A stretch of 64,000 nucleotides of DNA from an uncultured Lachnospiraceae bacterium (GTDB lineage: Bacteria > Bacillota > Clostridia > Lachnospirales > Lachnospiraceae). This document shows positions 1 through 9,347 of the stretch, piece by piece. The notes under the pieces were generated by a model. That model was not told the DNA's origin and did not search any database. It worked only from the letters and a program-made list of their open reading frames with translations. The DNA lies in contig CADBNF010000063.1 in assembly GCA_902796005.1 (NCBI GenBank), positions 1 through 64,000 on the forward strand. The letters run 5' to 3'. A program made the translations under genes and the position numbers. Numbering within the stretch: the first letter of the stretch is position 1; every line of letters starts with the position of its first letter.

Positions 1-654
1 CAGGTTGCAGCCTAAGAACATGCCTTCCGGGCTCCAGGGCAGCTTGTGGTTGATGGTGGTGGGGTTGCCGTCGGGCATAATGCAGGATACGGAGCCGAAA
101 AAGTTGATGATGCCCTTCACCTTTGCATTAATGCCGGGCATGGGGAACATGTTCCGGTCGTCGATATGCCAGTCGTAGATGATCGGGTTGAACATGGCGG
201 TATGTCCGCCGGAGGACGAACCGCCCACAAAAAATTTGGTGGGGTCCGCGCCGTACATCATGGCGTTCATCTTCATAAAGCGGATGGCATTCTTCATGTC
301 CTGGATCTGGGCCGGGAACTGGGCCTGGCGGGAATGCCGGTACTGGATGCAGGCAACCACATAACCTCTTCTGGCCAGCGGAACCATGCCGGGCAGCTGC
401 ATGTACATCTCCTGCTTCTGCCACGCGCTTCCGGGCACCCAGCAGATGCAGGGGAAGGTCTGCATCGGATTTCTTCTGTTCATCGGTCTTAAAATCTGCA
501 GCTTCAGATGGATGCCGTCCACCTCTGCGTATTCCACATCCGGCATATACATAACGTCCAGCTCGTCTCCGGGCTTGGGGGTCAGCCGCTCGGCGCCTTC
601 CGGTGTCCCTTCGTATTCCGGGATATCAAACCACGTCCATTCTCTGACTTCCAT
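1..654 (-). CDS. alpha/beta hydrolase (esterase/lipase-like), 3' end outside window
   Basis: Translating the minus strand from the ATG at 654 gives 218 codons that run off the left edge, so the C-terminus is missing. The start follows an AAGGAG ribosome site. Two hallmarks of the alpha/beta-hydrolase fold are visible. VPGSAW near residue 73 sits where the oxyanion-hole loop (HGG-like) is expected, and GGSSSGGH near residue 144 is a G-x-S-x-G nucleophile elbow. No signal peptide is seen, so it is probably cytosolic. It lies downstream of the peptide-transporter operon but is separated from it by a strong terminator. The catalytic Asp and His would lie outside the window. Substrate unknown; the fold call is firm. 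Confidence 0.8.
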   Translation of the reverse strand, partial: MEVREWTWFDIPEYEGTPEGAERLTPKPGDELDVMYMPDVEYAEVDGIHLKLQILRPMNRRNPMQTFPCICWVPGSAWQKQEMYMQLPGMVPLARRGYVVACIQYRHSRQAQFPAQIQDMKNAIRFMKMNAMMYGADPTKFFVGGSSSGGHTAMFNPIIYDWHIDDRNMFPMPGINAKVKGIINFFGSVSCIMPDGNPTTINHKLPWSPEGMFLGCNL

Positions 655-783
655 TTTCTTCTCCTTTCGGGTCCTTTTTGTTCCGTATGCTGAAGTACTG
701 CGTAAGCGGGACGGTCTTCCCTTTTGGCAGACTTCCTTGATTATTTCTAATGTTACCATAGTTTTCGGACATTTTCCACAAAA

Positions 784-811
784 AAAGAGCCGGCTTTGCC
801 GCCGGCTCTTT
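784..811 (-). terminator. Rho-independent terminator of the peptide operon
   Basis: An 11-bp stem (AAAGAGCCGGC / GCCGGCTCTTT) with a 6-base loop is followed on the minus strand by a run of T. It sits 13 bases past the binding-protein stop. The rest of 655-823 holds the leader of the next gene, where I see no convincing promoter. Confidence 0.85.
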
Positions 812-823
812 GCCTGTATGAAC

Positions 824-2407
824 TTATTTCCAGCTGAACTCGCGGAAGAAGATGATGCCGCTTCCCGTATAGAAGGGCGCGGTATTCAGGTTCCCGTCAA
901 AGGCCAGGAAAGTGGTGGTGTAGCTTAAGGGGATGTAAATGTTGCTGTCCACTACGGCCTGCATGGCCTCCTGGGTGGTTGCTTCATCCCGGACGGCCGC
1001 AAAGGCATCCAGCACGGGTTTCGCTTCCTCTTCGGTTACACCGGACAGGTTCAGGCCGCTGGTGGAATCGAAGATCATGCTGTAGGAAAGGAAGCTGGTG
1101 GTCAGGCCGATGGACATGAAGCCGATATCGAAATCCTGGATGAAGTAACGGCTGGTATCCGCCACCTCCTCAATCTTTACATTGAAGTAGGACTGCTCCA
1201 GGTTCTCCTTGATGATGCTGCAGGCGGTTACCCAGGCGGGGTAGGCGCTCATGACGATGAGGGTCAGGTCCGCTTTTTTGGACGCGCTGTAGCCCGCCGC
1301 GCTCATCAGCTCGTTGGCCTTTTCCACATCCAGTGCAGGCTGTTCCAGCTCGGTCCAGTACTGTACCAGCGGAGATGCCAGGTTGCTGGCGGCCGTTCCG
1401 GAGTCATCCGTGGCGGCAACGGTGATGTCATCCTTGTTCAGCAGGTGGGCGATAGCTTCCCTGACGTTCGGGTCATGGGTCGGCGCATCCGGCGTCATGT
1501 TGGAAATCAGGAAGAATACGCCGTTAACGGGCTGGCCATAGGCATAGACATTGTCGTAGTCCTTGATAATCTTGTAGGTTGAACCGGTATACATGGCGTA
1601 GTCGATGTCGCCGGCTTCGAAGGCCAGCTCCTGGGAACCGGTAATGACGGCATAGTGGATGGTGTCGATGGACGCCTCGCCGTGATAGTCTTCAAAACGG
1701 GTCAGGGTAACATCGCCGGTGTTGGTCATGCTGTCAAACATGTAGGCGCCGGTACCGTCACAGTTGAATTTCAGGTCGTCGTTTTTGTCAGCAATAACGC
1801 CTTCACAGTAGGATTCGTTGACGATATTAAATGTCGCCATGTAGGGAATTACCGCGGAAAAGCCCGCACCCTGATCAGCCAGGGGGAAATTGAAGGTAAA
1901 GTGGGTATCATCCGTCACTTCGCATTCCACATACTGGTAGACAGGCGCCAGCGTATTGGAAACCTCGCACCTGGACAGGGAGTAGGCCACGTCAGAAGCG
2001 GTGAGCACATCCCCGGAGTGGAACTTCACCCCTTCCTTCAGGGTGAAATCCACGGAAGAGTCATCCTCCGCCACCTGCATGTCATCGATCAGGACATAGA
2101 CCGGATTGTCGTCGTTGTCCATGAAGAACAGGGGCTCGTAAATCTGTGCCAGAATCCAGTCCTCGGACTGGAGGGCGAAGCGCATGGGATCCAGGGTGGT
2201 AGGCGCCTGTACAATGGACAGGTACAGGGCATTTTCCTCCCTGCCCTTTGTGGTGGGCCTGGTCTTGCCGGTTGCGGTCTGTCCGCTTTCGGCGCTGGTG
2301 GAACCGGCTGAGGTTCCGCCGCCCGAACCGGAGCCGGAGCAGCCGGAAAACAGGGAAACGGCCATGATGCCTGCAAGAAGCAGGGCAATAATGGTTTTCT
2401 TTTTCAT
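824..2407 (-). CDS. peptide ABC transporter substrate-binding lipoprotein (SBP_bac_5 family)
   Basis: This is the extracellular solute receptor of the neighbouring ABC importer, 527 residues, normal for the family. The N-terminus is a lipoprotein signal: Lys-rich start, hydrophobic core, lipobox LFSGC with Cys at about residue 23, then a Gly/Ser linker. The body has the typical family-5 opening (LDP motif near residue 72, IYEPL near 90, FTLKEGVKFHSGD near 125). The start ATG follows GGAGGAGG. It is the last gene of the operon, 46 bases after the second ATPase, and is followed by a terminator. Oligo- or dipeptide binding is inferred from family and context. The ligand could be a modified or D-residue peptide, given the epimerase upstream. 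Confidence 0.93.
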   Translation of the reverse strand: MKKKTIIALLLAGIMAVSLFSGCSGSGSGGGTSAGSTSAESGQTATGKTRPTTKGREENALYLSIVQAPTTLDPMRFALQSEDWILAQIYEPLFFMDNDDNPVYVLIDDMQVAEDDSSVDFTLKEGVKFHSGDVLTASDVAYSLSRCEVSNTLAPVYQYVECEVTDDTHFTFNFPLADQGAGFSAVIPYMATFNIVNESYCEGVIADKNDDLKFNCDGTGAYMFDSMTNTGDVTLTRFEDYHGEASIDTIHYAVITGSQELAFEAGDIDYAMYTGSTYKIIKDYDNVYAYGQPVNGVFFLISNMTPDAPTHDPNVREAIAHLLNKDDITVAATDDSGTAASNLASPLVQYWTELEQPALDVEKANELMSAAGYSASKKADLTLIVMSAYPAWVTACSIIKENLEQSYFNVKIEEVADTSRYFIQDFDIGFMSIGLTTSFLSYSMIFDSTSGLNLSGVTEEEAKPVLDAFAAVRDEATTQEAMQAVVDSNIYIPLSYTTTFLAFDGNLNTAPFYTGSGIIFFREFSWK

Positions 2408-2453
2408 TTTTCCTCCTCCATTATTTAAAACATATATGCCTGCTGTCCGTCTT

Positions 2454-3452
2454 TCAGGCGAACAGGTGACATTTCACATAATGATCCTCCTCCAGGTTGC
2501 TCCAGGGCGGATCCTCTTTCCTGCATTTCTCCTGCGCATAGGGGCAGCGGCTTGCAAACCGGCAGCCTGCCGGCGGATCCACCGGGGAGATGACGTCTCC
2601 CTGGAGAAGCGTTTTCTTTTCCGGTTTCTTTCCCGGGGTGAAGACCGGCGTGGGGGAAAACAGCGCCTTTGTATAGGGGTGGGCCCGGTGCAGATAAACC
2701 TTTTCCGTCGTGCCCCTCTCCACGATCTGGCCCAGGTACATGACGATGATTTCGTCGGAAATAAACCGGACAATGTTCAGGTCATGGCTGATGAACAGGT
2801 AGGTCAGCTGCATCTGCTCCTGCAGATCCATCAGAAGATTGATGATCTGCGCCTGGATGGAAACATCCAGGGCGGAAACCGCCTCGTCGCAGACGATAAG
2901 CTCCGGGTCTGTGGAGAGGGCCCGGGCGATGCACACCCGCTGTCTCTGCCCGCCGGAAAACTGGTGGGGATAAAAGGAGGCATGCTCCTCGTACAGCCCG
3001 CACATGTTCAGGATCTGCAGCATTTTCTCCCTGCGCTGCTGCTCCGACAGCTCCGGCAGGAAATTTCTCATGCCTTCCTCGACAATCGCCCCTGCCCGCA
3101 TCCTGGGATCCAGGGAGGAATAGGGGTCCTGCCAGACCAGCTGCATTTTCTTCACATAGGGCCTTCTCTGCTTCCCGGACAGGTGGGTGATGTCCACCCC
3201 GTCATACAGTACCCGGCCCTCGGTGGGCTGGTAGATGTTCATCAGCATCTTGCCCACGGTGGATTTGCCGCAGCCGGACTCTCCCACTATGCCTAAGGTT
3301 TTCCCCTTGGGCACCTTGAAGGAAACCCGGTCCGCTGCATGTATCCAGCTGGTCGTCCGGCCGAAGGCATCGGTTTTAGCCGGGAAATGCATGCTCAGGC
3401 CGTCTGCTTCGAGGAAAAACCGGCCGTGATATTCGTATTTATACTCTTCCAT
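2454..3452 (-). CDS. oppF: oligopeptide/dipeptide ABC transporter ATP-binding protein (OppF/DppF-type)
   Basis: This is the second ATPase of a peptide importer, 332 residues. Motifs in order: Walker A GESGCGKSTVGK, signature SGGQRQR, Walker B LIVCDEAVSALD, and the C-terminal oligopeptide/dipeptide domain with CRFASRCPYAQEKC, whose cysteines may bind an Fe-S cluster as in other Dpp ATPases. The reading frame is open further upstream, but the ATG at 3452 follows AGGGGG and gives the normal N-terminus (MEEYKYEYHG). This start overlaps the end of oppD by 14 bases, implying translational coupling. Whether it is Opp or Dpp cannot be told from sequence alone. Confidence 0.93.
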   Translation of the reverse strand: MEEYKYEYHGRFFLEADGLSMHFPAKTDAFGRTTSWIHAADRVSFKVPKGKTLGIVGESGCGKSTVGKMLMNIYQPTEGRVLYDGVDITHLSGKQRRPYVKKMQLVWQDPYSSLDPRMRAGAIVEEGMRNFLPELSEQQRREKMLQILNMCGLYEEHASFYPHQFSGGQRQRVCIARALSTDPELIVCDEAVSALDVSIQAQIINLLMDLQEQMQLTYLFISHDLNIVRFISDEIIVMYLGQIVERGTTEKVYLHRAHPYTKALFSPTPVFTPGKKPEKKTLLQGDVISPVDPPAGCRFASRCPYAQEKCRKEDPPWSNLEEDHYVKCHLFA

Positions 3453-4455
3453 GGTTTTCCCCCTGCTGCTCCAGCGCAAAACAGCCCGCCAGATGATCTT
3501 CTGAAATCTCCCGGTATTCCGGGAAGGTGCCCGCGCATTTTTCCGTGGCAAGGCTGCACCGGTTGTTGAAGGGGCAGCCTTTGGGCATATCCTTTAAGGA
3601 AGGTACGCCGCCCGGTATCGTGGGCAGCCTTCTGCCGGTGTAATCCGGCGACGGATGGGAGGCGATAAGCCCCTTTGTATAGGGGTGGGCCGGGTGCAGG
3701 AACACCTCCGCAGTCTCTCCCTCCTCGCATTTTCTGCCGCCGTACATCACCATGACCCGGTCGGCCATCTCGTTGATAACGCCCAGGTCATGGGTGACGA
3801 AGATAATCGATGTCTTTTCTTTTTCCTTCAGCTCGTTCATCAGCTCCAGCACCTGGGCCTGGATCGTCACGTCCAGGGCCGTGGTGGGCTCGTCGCAGAT
3901 GAGCAGCTTCGGCCTGGCCAGCATGGCCATGGCAATCATGCACCGCTGCAGCATGCCGCCGCTTAAAGCGAAGGGATAGGTGTCGAATATCCGATCCGGA
4001 TTGGGAATCCGTACCGAAGCAATGGCCTCCAGCACCAGCTCCCTGGCCTCTGCCTTTGCGATGCCCGGACGGTGCAGGCGCACCGCCTCCATCAGCTGGG
4101 TGCCGATGGTATACAGGGGATTCATGGCCGTCATGGGCTCCTGGAAAATCATGGAGACCCGATTGCCCCGGATGTGCTGCATTTCCTTCGGGGAAATCCT
4201 TAACAGGTCCTTTCCCTCAAAGAGGATTTCCCCCGCGGGATAAATCGTGGTCCGGGCCGGATTCAGCTGCAGGATGGACATGCAGGTTACGCTTTTTCCG
4301 CAGCCCGATTCTCCCAGGATGCCCAGGGTCTCGCCGCTGCCCACCGTAAAGCTTACCTCCCGCACCGCGTGCAGGATCGTTTTCCTGTCTATCCGGAAAT
4401 CCACGCTCAGGTTCCTGACCTCCAGAAGAGGCCCGTTGTCCGTTGTGTTCGTCAT
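3439..4455 (-). CDS. oppD: oligopeptide/dipeptide ABC transporter ATP-binding protein (OppD/DppD-type)
   Basis: First ATPase of the importer, 338 residues. It has Walker A GESGCGKSVT, signature LSGGMLQR (the M-x-QR variant typical of OppD/DppD), Walker B LLICDEPTTALD and the C-terminal motif CPFNNRCSLATEKC. It lies 12 bases after oppC and overlaps oppF. It should form the cytosolic motor heterodimer with oppF on the oppB/oppC membrane pair. Confidence 0.94.
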   Translation of the reverse strand: MTNTTDNGPLLEVRNLSVDFRIDRKTILHAVREVSFTVGSGETLGILGESGCGKSVTCMSILQLNPARTTIYPAGEILFEGKDLLRISPKEMQHIRGNRVSMIFQEPMTAMNPLYTIGTQLMEAVRLHRPGIAKAEARELVLEAIASVRIPNPDRIFDTYPFALSGGMLQRCMIAMAMLARPKLLICDEPTTALDVTIQAQVLELMNELKEKEKTSIIFVTHDLGVINEMADRVMVMYGGRKCEEGETAEVFLHPAHPYTKGLIASHPSPDYTGRRLPTIPGGVPSLKDMPKGCPFNNRCSLATEKCAGTFPEYREISEDHLAGCFALEQQGENHGRV

Positions 4456-4467
4456 AGGCGCCCCTCC

Positions 4468-5352
4468 TTATTTCAGGCTCTTCGGGTCCAGTGCGTCCCG
4501 AAGGCCGTCCCCGAACAGATTAATGGCCAGCGCCGTGATGACCACCGCCGCGCCGGGGATAATCAGAAGCATCGGATTCGTCCGGTAATACTCCGTCGCA
4601 TAGTTCAGCATGGCGCCCCACTCGGGAGAAGGCGGCGATACGCCCATCCCGATAAAGCTTAAGCCCGCCGCGGAAAGCATCATGGCGGAAATCGTCATGG
4701 TGGCGTCCACGATAATGGTATTGACGGCGTTGGGCAGGATGTGCCGCAGCACCAGCCTGCCGGTACCCGTACCGCTTATACGCGCCGCCTGGATATAGTC
4801 CTGCTCCACGATGTTCAGGAGCACGCTTCGTATCCGGGCGGTAAAGCCGGGTATGTTGACGATGGCCAGGGTGGCAATCAGGTTGCCCACGCTGCCGCCG
4901 AAGACAGCCAGAAGCACCAGGGCCAGCAGGATGGCGGGAATACAGTTCCACACATCCACAATACGCATGATCACCATGTCCGCCTTCCTGAAAAGCGCGC
5001 ACACAGCGGCCAGGATCGCGCCGAGCACCAGGCTTAAGAGGGTCGCCCCCACGCCGATGCCCACCGTGATTCTTGTACCGTGGACGATACGGGCAAAGGT
5101 ATCACGGCCGATATTGTCAGTGCCGAACAGGTGTTCCGCGGAAGGGCCTGCCATCCTGGCCCGCACGTCGTAGGCGGTCACCAGCTCCTTCGGCGCGATG
5201 ACGTTGGCGAAAATAATGAAGAACAGAACCACGAGGATGACGATAAGGCCGAACACCGCGGCTTTATTCCGGAAAAACCGTTTGACCACGTCCCTGGCCA
5301 TGCTCCTCGTCCGGGTGGCCTGTATGGTCTCTTTCAGCTTTTTCTCTCTCAT
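4468..5352 (-). CDS. oppC: peptide ABC transporter permease (OppC/DppC-type)
   Basis: Inner-membrane permease of about 294 residues with six predicted membrane spans. It starts with the basic cytosolic stretch usual for OppC and has the binding-protein-dependent permease loop for ATPase contact around ARISGTGTGRLVLRHILPNA. The ATG at 5352 shares one base with the TGA of oppB (TGATG). A GTG one codon earlier is an alternative start. The gene lies between oppB and oppD in the standard order for this transporter family. Confidence 0.93.
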   Translation of the reverse strand: MREKKLKETIQATRTRSMARDVVKRFFRNKAAVFGLIVILVVLFFIIFANVIAPKELVTAYDVRARMAGPSAEHLFGTDNIGRDTFARIVHGTRITVGIGVGATLLSLVLGAILAAVCALFRKADMVIMRIVDVWNCIPAILLALVLLAVFGGSVGNLIATLAIVNIPGFTARIRSVLLNIVEQDYIQAARISGTGTGRLVLRHILPNAVNTIIVDATMTISAMMLSAAGLSFIGMGVSPPSPEWGAMLNYATEYYRTNPMLLIIPGAAVVITALAINLFGDGLRDALDPKSLK

Positions 5353-6278
5353 CACTTGTACCTCGCGCGTATTTTCGGATCAATGAGGGCGAAAAAGATG
5401 TCCATCAGGACCATGGCCACCATGAAAATAAAGGCCAGCAGCAAAGCGCAGGTCATGACCACGGGTACGTTTTTCGCGTTCATCGCCTGGAGCATGTACA
5501 GTCCGATGCCCGGAAGGGAAAAGATCTGCTCCACGATAACCGAACCGCCCAGCACCCCGGCAAAGCCGGTCAGCAGCAGGGTGATAATCGGCAGGGAGGC
5601 ATTCTTCAGGGCATGGTTCCAGATCACCCGTCTTTCCGAGCAGCCCTTTGCCCGGGCGGTGCGGATATAGTCCTGGTTCAGCGCGGAAAGCATGCTGGAC
5701 CGGGTCATTCGCGAGATGACCGGTATGCCGGAAATGGTGAGCGCCGCTACCGGCATGATGTAGGATTTAATCCCTGCATTCAGGCCGAAGCTTGGCAAAA
5801 CCCCCAGCCGGACGGAAAACAGCAGCACCCCGGCGGTCGCGATGAGGAAGGCAGGTACCGATCCGAAGAATACGGCCACCACCGTAAGCGCGGTATCCAC
5901 AAAGGAATACTGCTTTACCGCGCTTAAGATGCCTAAGGAAACACCGATGATTGCCGCCAGGAGGAAGCCGATAAGCCCCACCCGTAAGGTAATCGGGAAT
6001 CGTATGGCCAGCTCGCCGAAAATGTTTTCCCTGGTGGTATAGGAAAGGATATTTCCGGAAAACAGCCCCTTCAGGTAATTCAGGAACCTTAAGCCCAAAG
6101 GCCCCGTATAGCCTACGGAAGCATTGTAGGCGTCCTTCACCGACTGCTGGGTGGTAATCGGCAGGATATTCGACGCCGGATCCCCCGGCGTCAGGTTCAT
6201 GATAAGGAAAATCACGAGGATGACGCAGAACAGCATCGGGATCATATACAGTATTCTTTTAATAATATATTTACCCAT
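5352..6278 (-). CDS. oppB: peptide ABC transporter permease (OppB/DppB-type)
   Basis: Permease of 308 residues. It opens with the family hallmark MGKYIIKRILYMIPMLF and has NLTPGDPAS just after the first span, as in OppB/DppB. The coupling loop reads ARAKGCSERRVIWNHALKN. The ribosome site AAGAAGGG is 9 bases before the ATG. It is the first transporter gene in transcription order, 39 bases after the third serine-hydrolase gene, which links the hydrolases to the importer. Confidence 0.94.
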   Translation of the reverse strand: MGKYIIKRILYMIPMLFCVILVIFLIMNLTPGDPASNILPITTQQSVKDAYNASVGYTGPLGLRFLNYLKGLFSGNILSYTTRENIFGELAIRFPITLRVGLIGFLLAAIIGVSLGILSAVKQYSFVDTALTVVAVFFGSVPAFLIATAGVLLFSVRLGVLPSFGLNAGIKSYIMPVAALTISGIPVISRMTRSSMLSALNQDYIRTARAKGCSERRVIWNHALKNASLPIITLLLTGFAGVLGGSVIVEQIFSLPGIGLYMLQAMNAKNVPVVMTCALLLAFIFMVAMVLMDIFFALIDPKIRARYK

Positions 6279-6317
6279 GCAGCATATCCCTTCTTAACAG
6301 TATTTTTTCCGGATGTC

Positions 6318-7820
6318 TCAGACTTTCTTAAAGCAGACCAGCTCGCCGCCCGCTTCGGTAACCAGGGGCATCCGCAGGGTCTCGATTTTCCCGCCGACAA
6401 AGGCTGCGGAAAAATGCACCGGCATGCCCTTGGGCAGCTCCCCGACGATGCCGGTGGTGACGAAGGTGTCGTAATGGAAATGATCCAGCACGTTCACTTC
6501 ACCGAGGAAATCCATCACAAGCTTTCCTTCCTCAAGCCGGATAACCATCTCCGAATAACCGTCTCTTCTGTAGGTTCCGGTGTATTCCTCTATCGGGTGG
6601 GAGGGCGCGGTATAGGGAACCCGATCGCCGGTAAAGGCCTTTAACGCCTCCGGCAGCTTTTCATGACTCTCCTTTACGAAAGCATGGTACCGGTTTACCC
6701 AGTCACCGTCCTCCACGCCGAGATAATGGTCGTAAACGGTCCTGGCCAGGGCATAGTGGACGAAGCAGCTGTCCATGTTGGTGTAGGCCACAACCCCCAG
6801 GTTCAGCTCCGGCATAAAGCTGGTAAAGCCGGAAAAGCCGTTGATGTTGCCGCCGTGGTGGATGAGCTTGTGTCCCCGGAAGAATTCGGTAAACCAGCCG
6901 CAGGCGTAGGTCATCATCTCCGTCTCGGGATTGGGCAGATCCAGGGGATTGTTCCGCATGATCTGGCCCTTGATAAGCTCGGCCGTCATCTCTTCGGAGA
7001 GAATCTGCCTGTCTCCTGCTTTGCCCTTGTCCAGGAACATCTGCACATACTTAAGCATATCCGCCGCATCGGAATCGATGGAGCCTGCAGGCCCCAGCGG
7101 CGTGCCGATGCCCTTTTCCCGATCTTCCACCGGAGAGACAAAGAAGGGAATCCGGTTCATGCCGGTCTGGTCGTTTCTTACCCGGTCATGCTCATAGGGT
7201 TCCGCGTGATTGGCATCCTCCTCCATAGTCTTTATGTAACAGGTGGAACGGTTCATCTGAATCGGGTCGAAAAGGTACTCCTGCACCAGCTGCTCCCAGG
7301 TCTTGCCGGAAATCCTCTCAAGGATATAGCCGGCCAGGATATAGCCGTAATTGCAGTACTGGAAGGTCTGGCGGAAGGGCTGGGAGGGTTCGAAATACCG
7401 CATGTGCTCCACCATCTCCTCCCGGGTAAAAGCCGTGCCGTACCAGGAATATTCATGCCTGGGAAGGCCGGTCCTGTGGCACAGAAGGTCCCGTAAGGTG
7501 CATTCCCTGTTGGCCAGGGGATCCTTAAGCTCCACGTCGGGCACATAGCTGCGGATGGGCGTATCCAGATCCACAAGGCCCCTGTCGGCGAAAATGCCGA
7601 CAAGCGCAGCCGTAAAGGATTTGGAGCAGGAGCCTATCTGGTACAGGGTATTGCCGTCGGCTTTGATCTGCTCCTCTACATTGCGAAGGCCGAAGCCACC
7701 GCAGAAAACCACATCCCCGTCCTTTATGACGCCGATGCCCACTGAAGGAGCATCCCATATCTTTAAGGCCTCTTCCGCTGTTTCCGGAAAATCAGCCCAG
7801 AACTGGTCATCTGTTTTCAT
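6318..7820 (-). CDS. serine hydrolase, class C beta-lactamase/D,D-peptidase fold (paralogue 1)
   Basis: 500 residues. The active-site set of the beta-lactamase/PBP4* superfamily is visible: S64-x-x-K67 in GSCSKSF, Y155-x-N157 in YCNYG, and HHGG as the third (KTG-like) box. A C-terminal domain beginning near PSHPIEEYTGTY resembles DUF3471. There is no signal peptide or membrane segment, so it is probably cytosolic, unlike true PBPs. It shares RDLLCHRTGLPRHEY with the next two genes, so the three are paralogues. It lies 39 bases before oppB, and its start follows a GGGGG site overlapping the end of the preceding gene. Possible activities are D-aminopeptidase, D-peptidase, amidase or esterase; peptide substrates are favoured only by context. 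Confidence 0.88.
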   Translation of the reverse strand: MKTDDQFWADFPETAEEALKIWDAPSVGIGVIKDGDVVFCGGFGLRNVEEQIKADGNTLYQIGSCSKSFTAALVGIFADRGLVDLDTPIRSYVPDVELKDPLANRECTLRDLLCHRTGLPRHEYSWYGTAFTREEMVEHMRYFEPSQPFRQTFQYCNYGYILAGYILERISGKTWEQLVQEYLFDPIQMNRSTCYIKTMEEDANHAEPYEHDRVRNDQTGMNRIPFFVSPVEDREKGIGTPLGPAGSIDSDAADMLKYVQMFLDKGKAGDRQILSEEMTAELIKGQIMRNNPLDLPNPETEMMTYACGWFTEFFRGHKLIHHGGNINGFSGFTSFMPELNLGVVAYTNMDSCFVHYALARTVYDHYLGVEDGDWVNRYHAFVKESHEKLPEALKAFTGDRVPYTAPSHPIEEYTGTYRRDGYSEMVIRLEEGKLVMDFLGEVNVLDHFHYDTFVTTGIVGELPKGMPVHFSAAFVGGKIETLRMPLVTEAGGELVCFKKV

Positions 7821-7823
7821 GAT

Positions 7824-9329
7824 TTATTCCCCCTGTTTTTCAAATACAATAGGATGAAGCCCCGCTTCCCTGCCCAGCATGACGGTCAGGGTCCTTACCC
7901 TTCCGGTACCGTCCGTGCCGAAGGTCAGGATAAGGCCCGCCGGCAGCTCGCCAATGGCGCCGCAGGTGGCAAAGGATTCGTAATGGTGATGCTTCAGGGC
8001 CGGCTTCCAGGTGTTGAAATCCGCCGTAAGCTGTCCGTCCTTTTCCGTAATGAGGAACCGGTTGTAGCCCGGCGCCCGGTATTCGCCCGCATAATCCGCC
8101 AGCGGATGGGAGGGCTTCGTGTCGGGCAGCGGCTCTCCGCCGAAGGACCGGAAGAAATCCACCACGCCCTTGAACATGGCGTCGTTGTATTCATACATCC
8201 GGTCGTACCAGCGTCCGTCCTCCGCTCCCAGGACATCGTCGATGATGTCCCCGAACACGGCTTCCGTGATCAGGCTGACGTTCATGTTCGCGCACACGAA
8301 GATACCCAGCTCCAGATCCGGAATAAAGGAGGTCGAGGTTATGAAGCCCGGCAGCGAGCCGCCATGCTCCAGCATTTTATGTCCCCTGTAGTTCATGACG
8401 CTCCAGCCCAGGGCATAGCTGTTCATGGTGCGCTCCGGTCCCAGGAAGGGGTCGTCGCCGGTGGTGATGTGGGGTGTAAAGATAAGCTCCATCAGGTCCG
8501 GCCGTACCAGCTGCACCCCGTCCTTCGTCTTTCCCTTTGCCAGGTTAAAGGCAAGCCAGGCAGCCATATCCTTCGCACAGCTGACGATACAGCCGGCGGG
8601 GCCCGTGGGGTCTCCCACTCTTTCCGCGGCATTTTCCGAACGGTATTCCGCGGGGGATTCGTAATAATCCACCCGGCGGATGCCGGTCATGGTGTATTCC
8701 TGTGCATGGTCAAAGGGAAGGGCGTGGTCCTCCTCTGCCTCCACCTGGTCCAGATAGACGTAGGTGTGGGCAAGGCCCAGGGGCTCAATCAGGTATTTCA
8801 GCATGGCCTCCTCGAATTTCAGGCCCGTGACCGCCTCCACCAAAGCGCCGGCAATCACATAATTGAAATTGGAATACTGGTAGGTATAGCGGATCGGCTG
8901 GTTCATCTGCAGGAAGCGCAGGTTGTACATCAGCTGTTCCCTGCTGTAGCCGGAGCCGTACCAGGCATATTCATGCCGGGGCAGCCCGCTTCTGTGGCTT
9001 AAAAAGTCCCGGATGGTCAGGTGCAGGGTGGCGTAATCCTCCGAGAGCCTGAAGTCCGGTATATAGTCCGCCACCGGCCTGTCCATGTCCAGAAGGCCGT
9101 CGGTGGCCAGACGGGCAATCAGCGTTGCCGTAAAGGCCTTGGAGCAGGAGCCTATCTGCACCAGGGTATCCCCGGTAAAGGGAAGACTTTCATTGTCCCT
9201 TAAGCCCACGCCGCCGGCAAAGGCGGTTTCCCCGTCCTGCACCACGGCCAGGCTCAGGCCGGGCACGTCCCAGCGCTTCAGCTGCTCTTCTATTTTCGCG
9301 GTTATTTTTTCCAGATTGACCTTGCCCAT
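7824..9329 (-). CDS. serine hydrolase, class C beta-lactamase/D,D-peptidase fold (paralogue 2)
   Basis: 501 residues with the same architecture as its neighbours. It has S61-x-x-K64 in GSCSKAF, Y152-x-N154 in YSNFN and EHGG as the third box, followed by a C-terminal beta domain (PSHPLADYAGEY). No export signal is present. Only 3 bases separate its stop from the next start, so the two are almost certainly translated from one transcript. The ribosome site is AGGGAGGACGGCC before the ATG. Specificity cannot be read from the sequence. Confidence 0.88.
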   Translation of the reverse strand: MGKVNLEKITAKIEEQLKRWDVPGLSLAVVQDGETAFAGGVGLRDNESLPFTGDTLVQIGSCSKAFTATLIARLATDGLLDMDRPVADYIPDFRLSEDYATLHLTIRDFLSHRSGLPRHEYAWYGSGYSREQLMYNLRFLQMNQPIRYTYQYSNFNYVIAGALVEAVTGLKFEEAMLKYLIEPLGLAHTYVYLDQVEAEEDHALPFDHAQEYTMTGIRRVDYYESPAEYRSENAAERVGDPTGPAGCIVSCAKDMAAWLAFNLAKGKTKDGVQLVRPDLMELIFTPHITTGDDPFLGPERTMNSYALGWSVMNYRGHKMLEHGGSLPGFITSTSFIPDLELGIFVCANMNVSLITEAVFGDIIDDVLGAEDGRWYDRMYEYNDAMFKGVVDFFRSFGGEPLPDTKPSHPLADYAGEYRAPGYNRFLITEKDGQLTADFNTWKPALKHHHYESFATCGAIGELPAGLILTFGTDGTGRVRTLTVMLGREAGLHPIVFEKQGE

Positions 9330-9347
9330 GGCCGTCCTCCCTTTTCT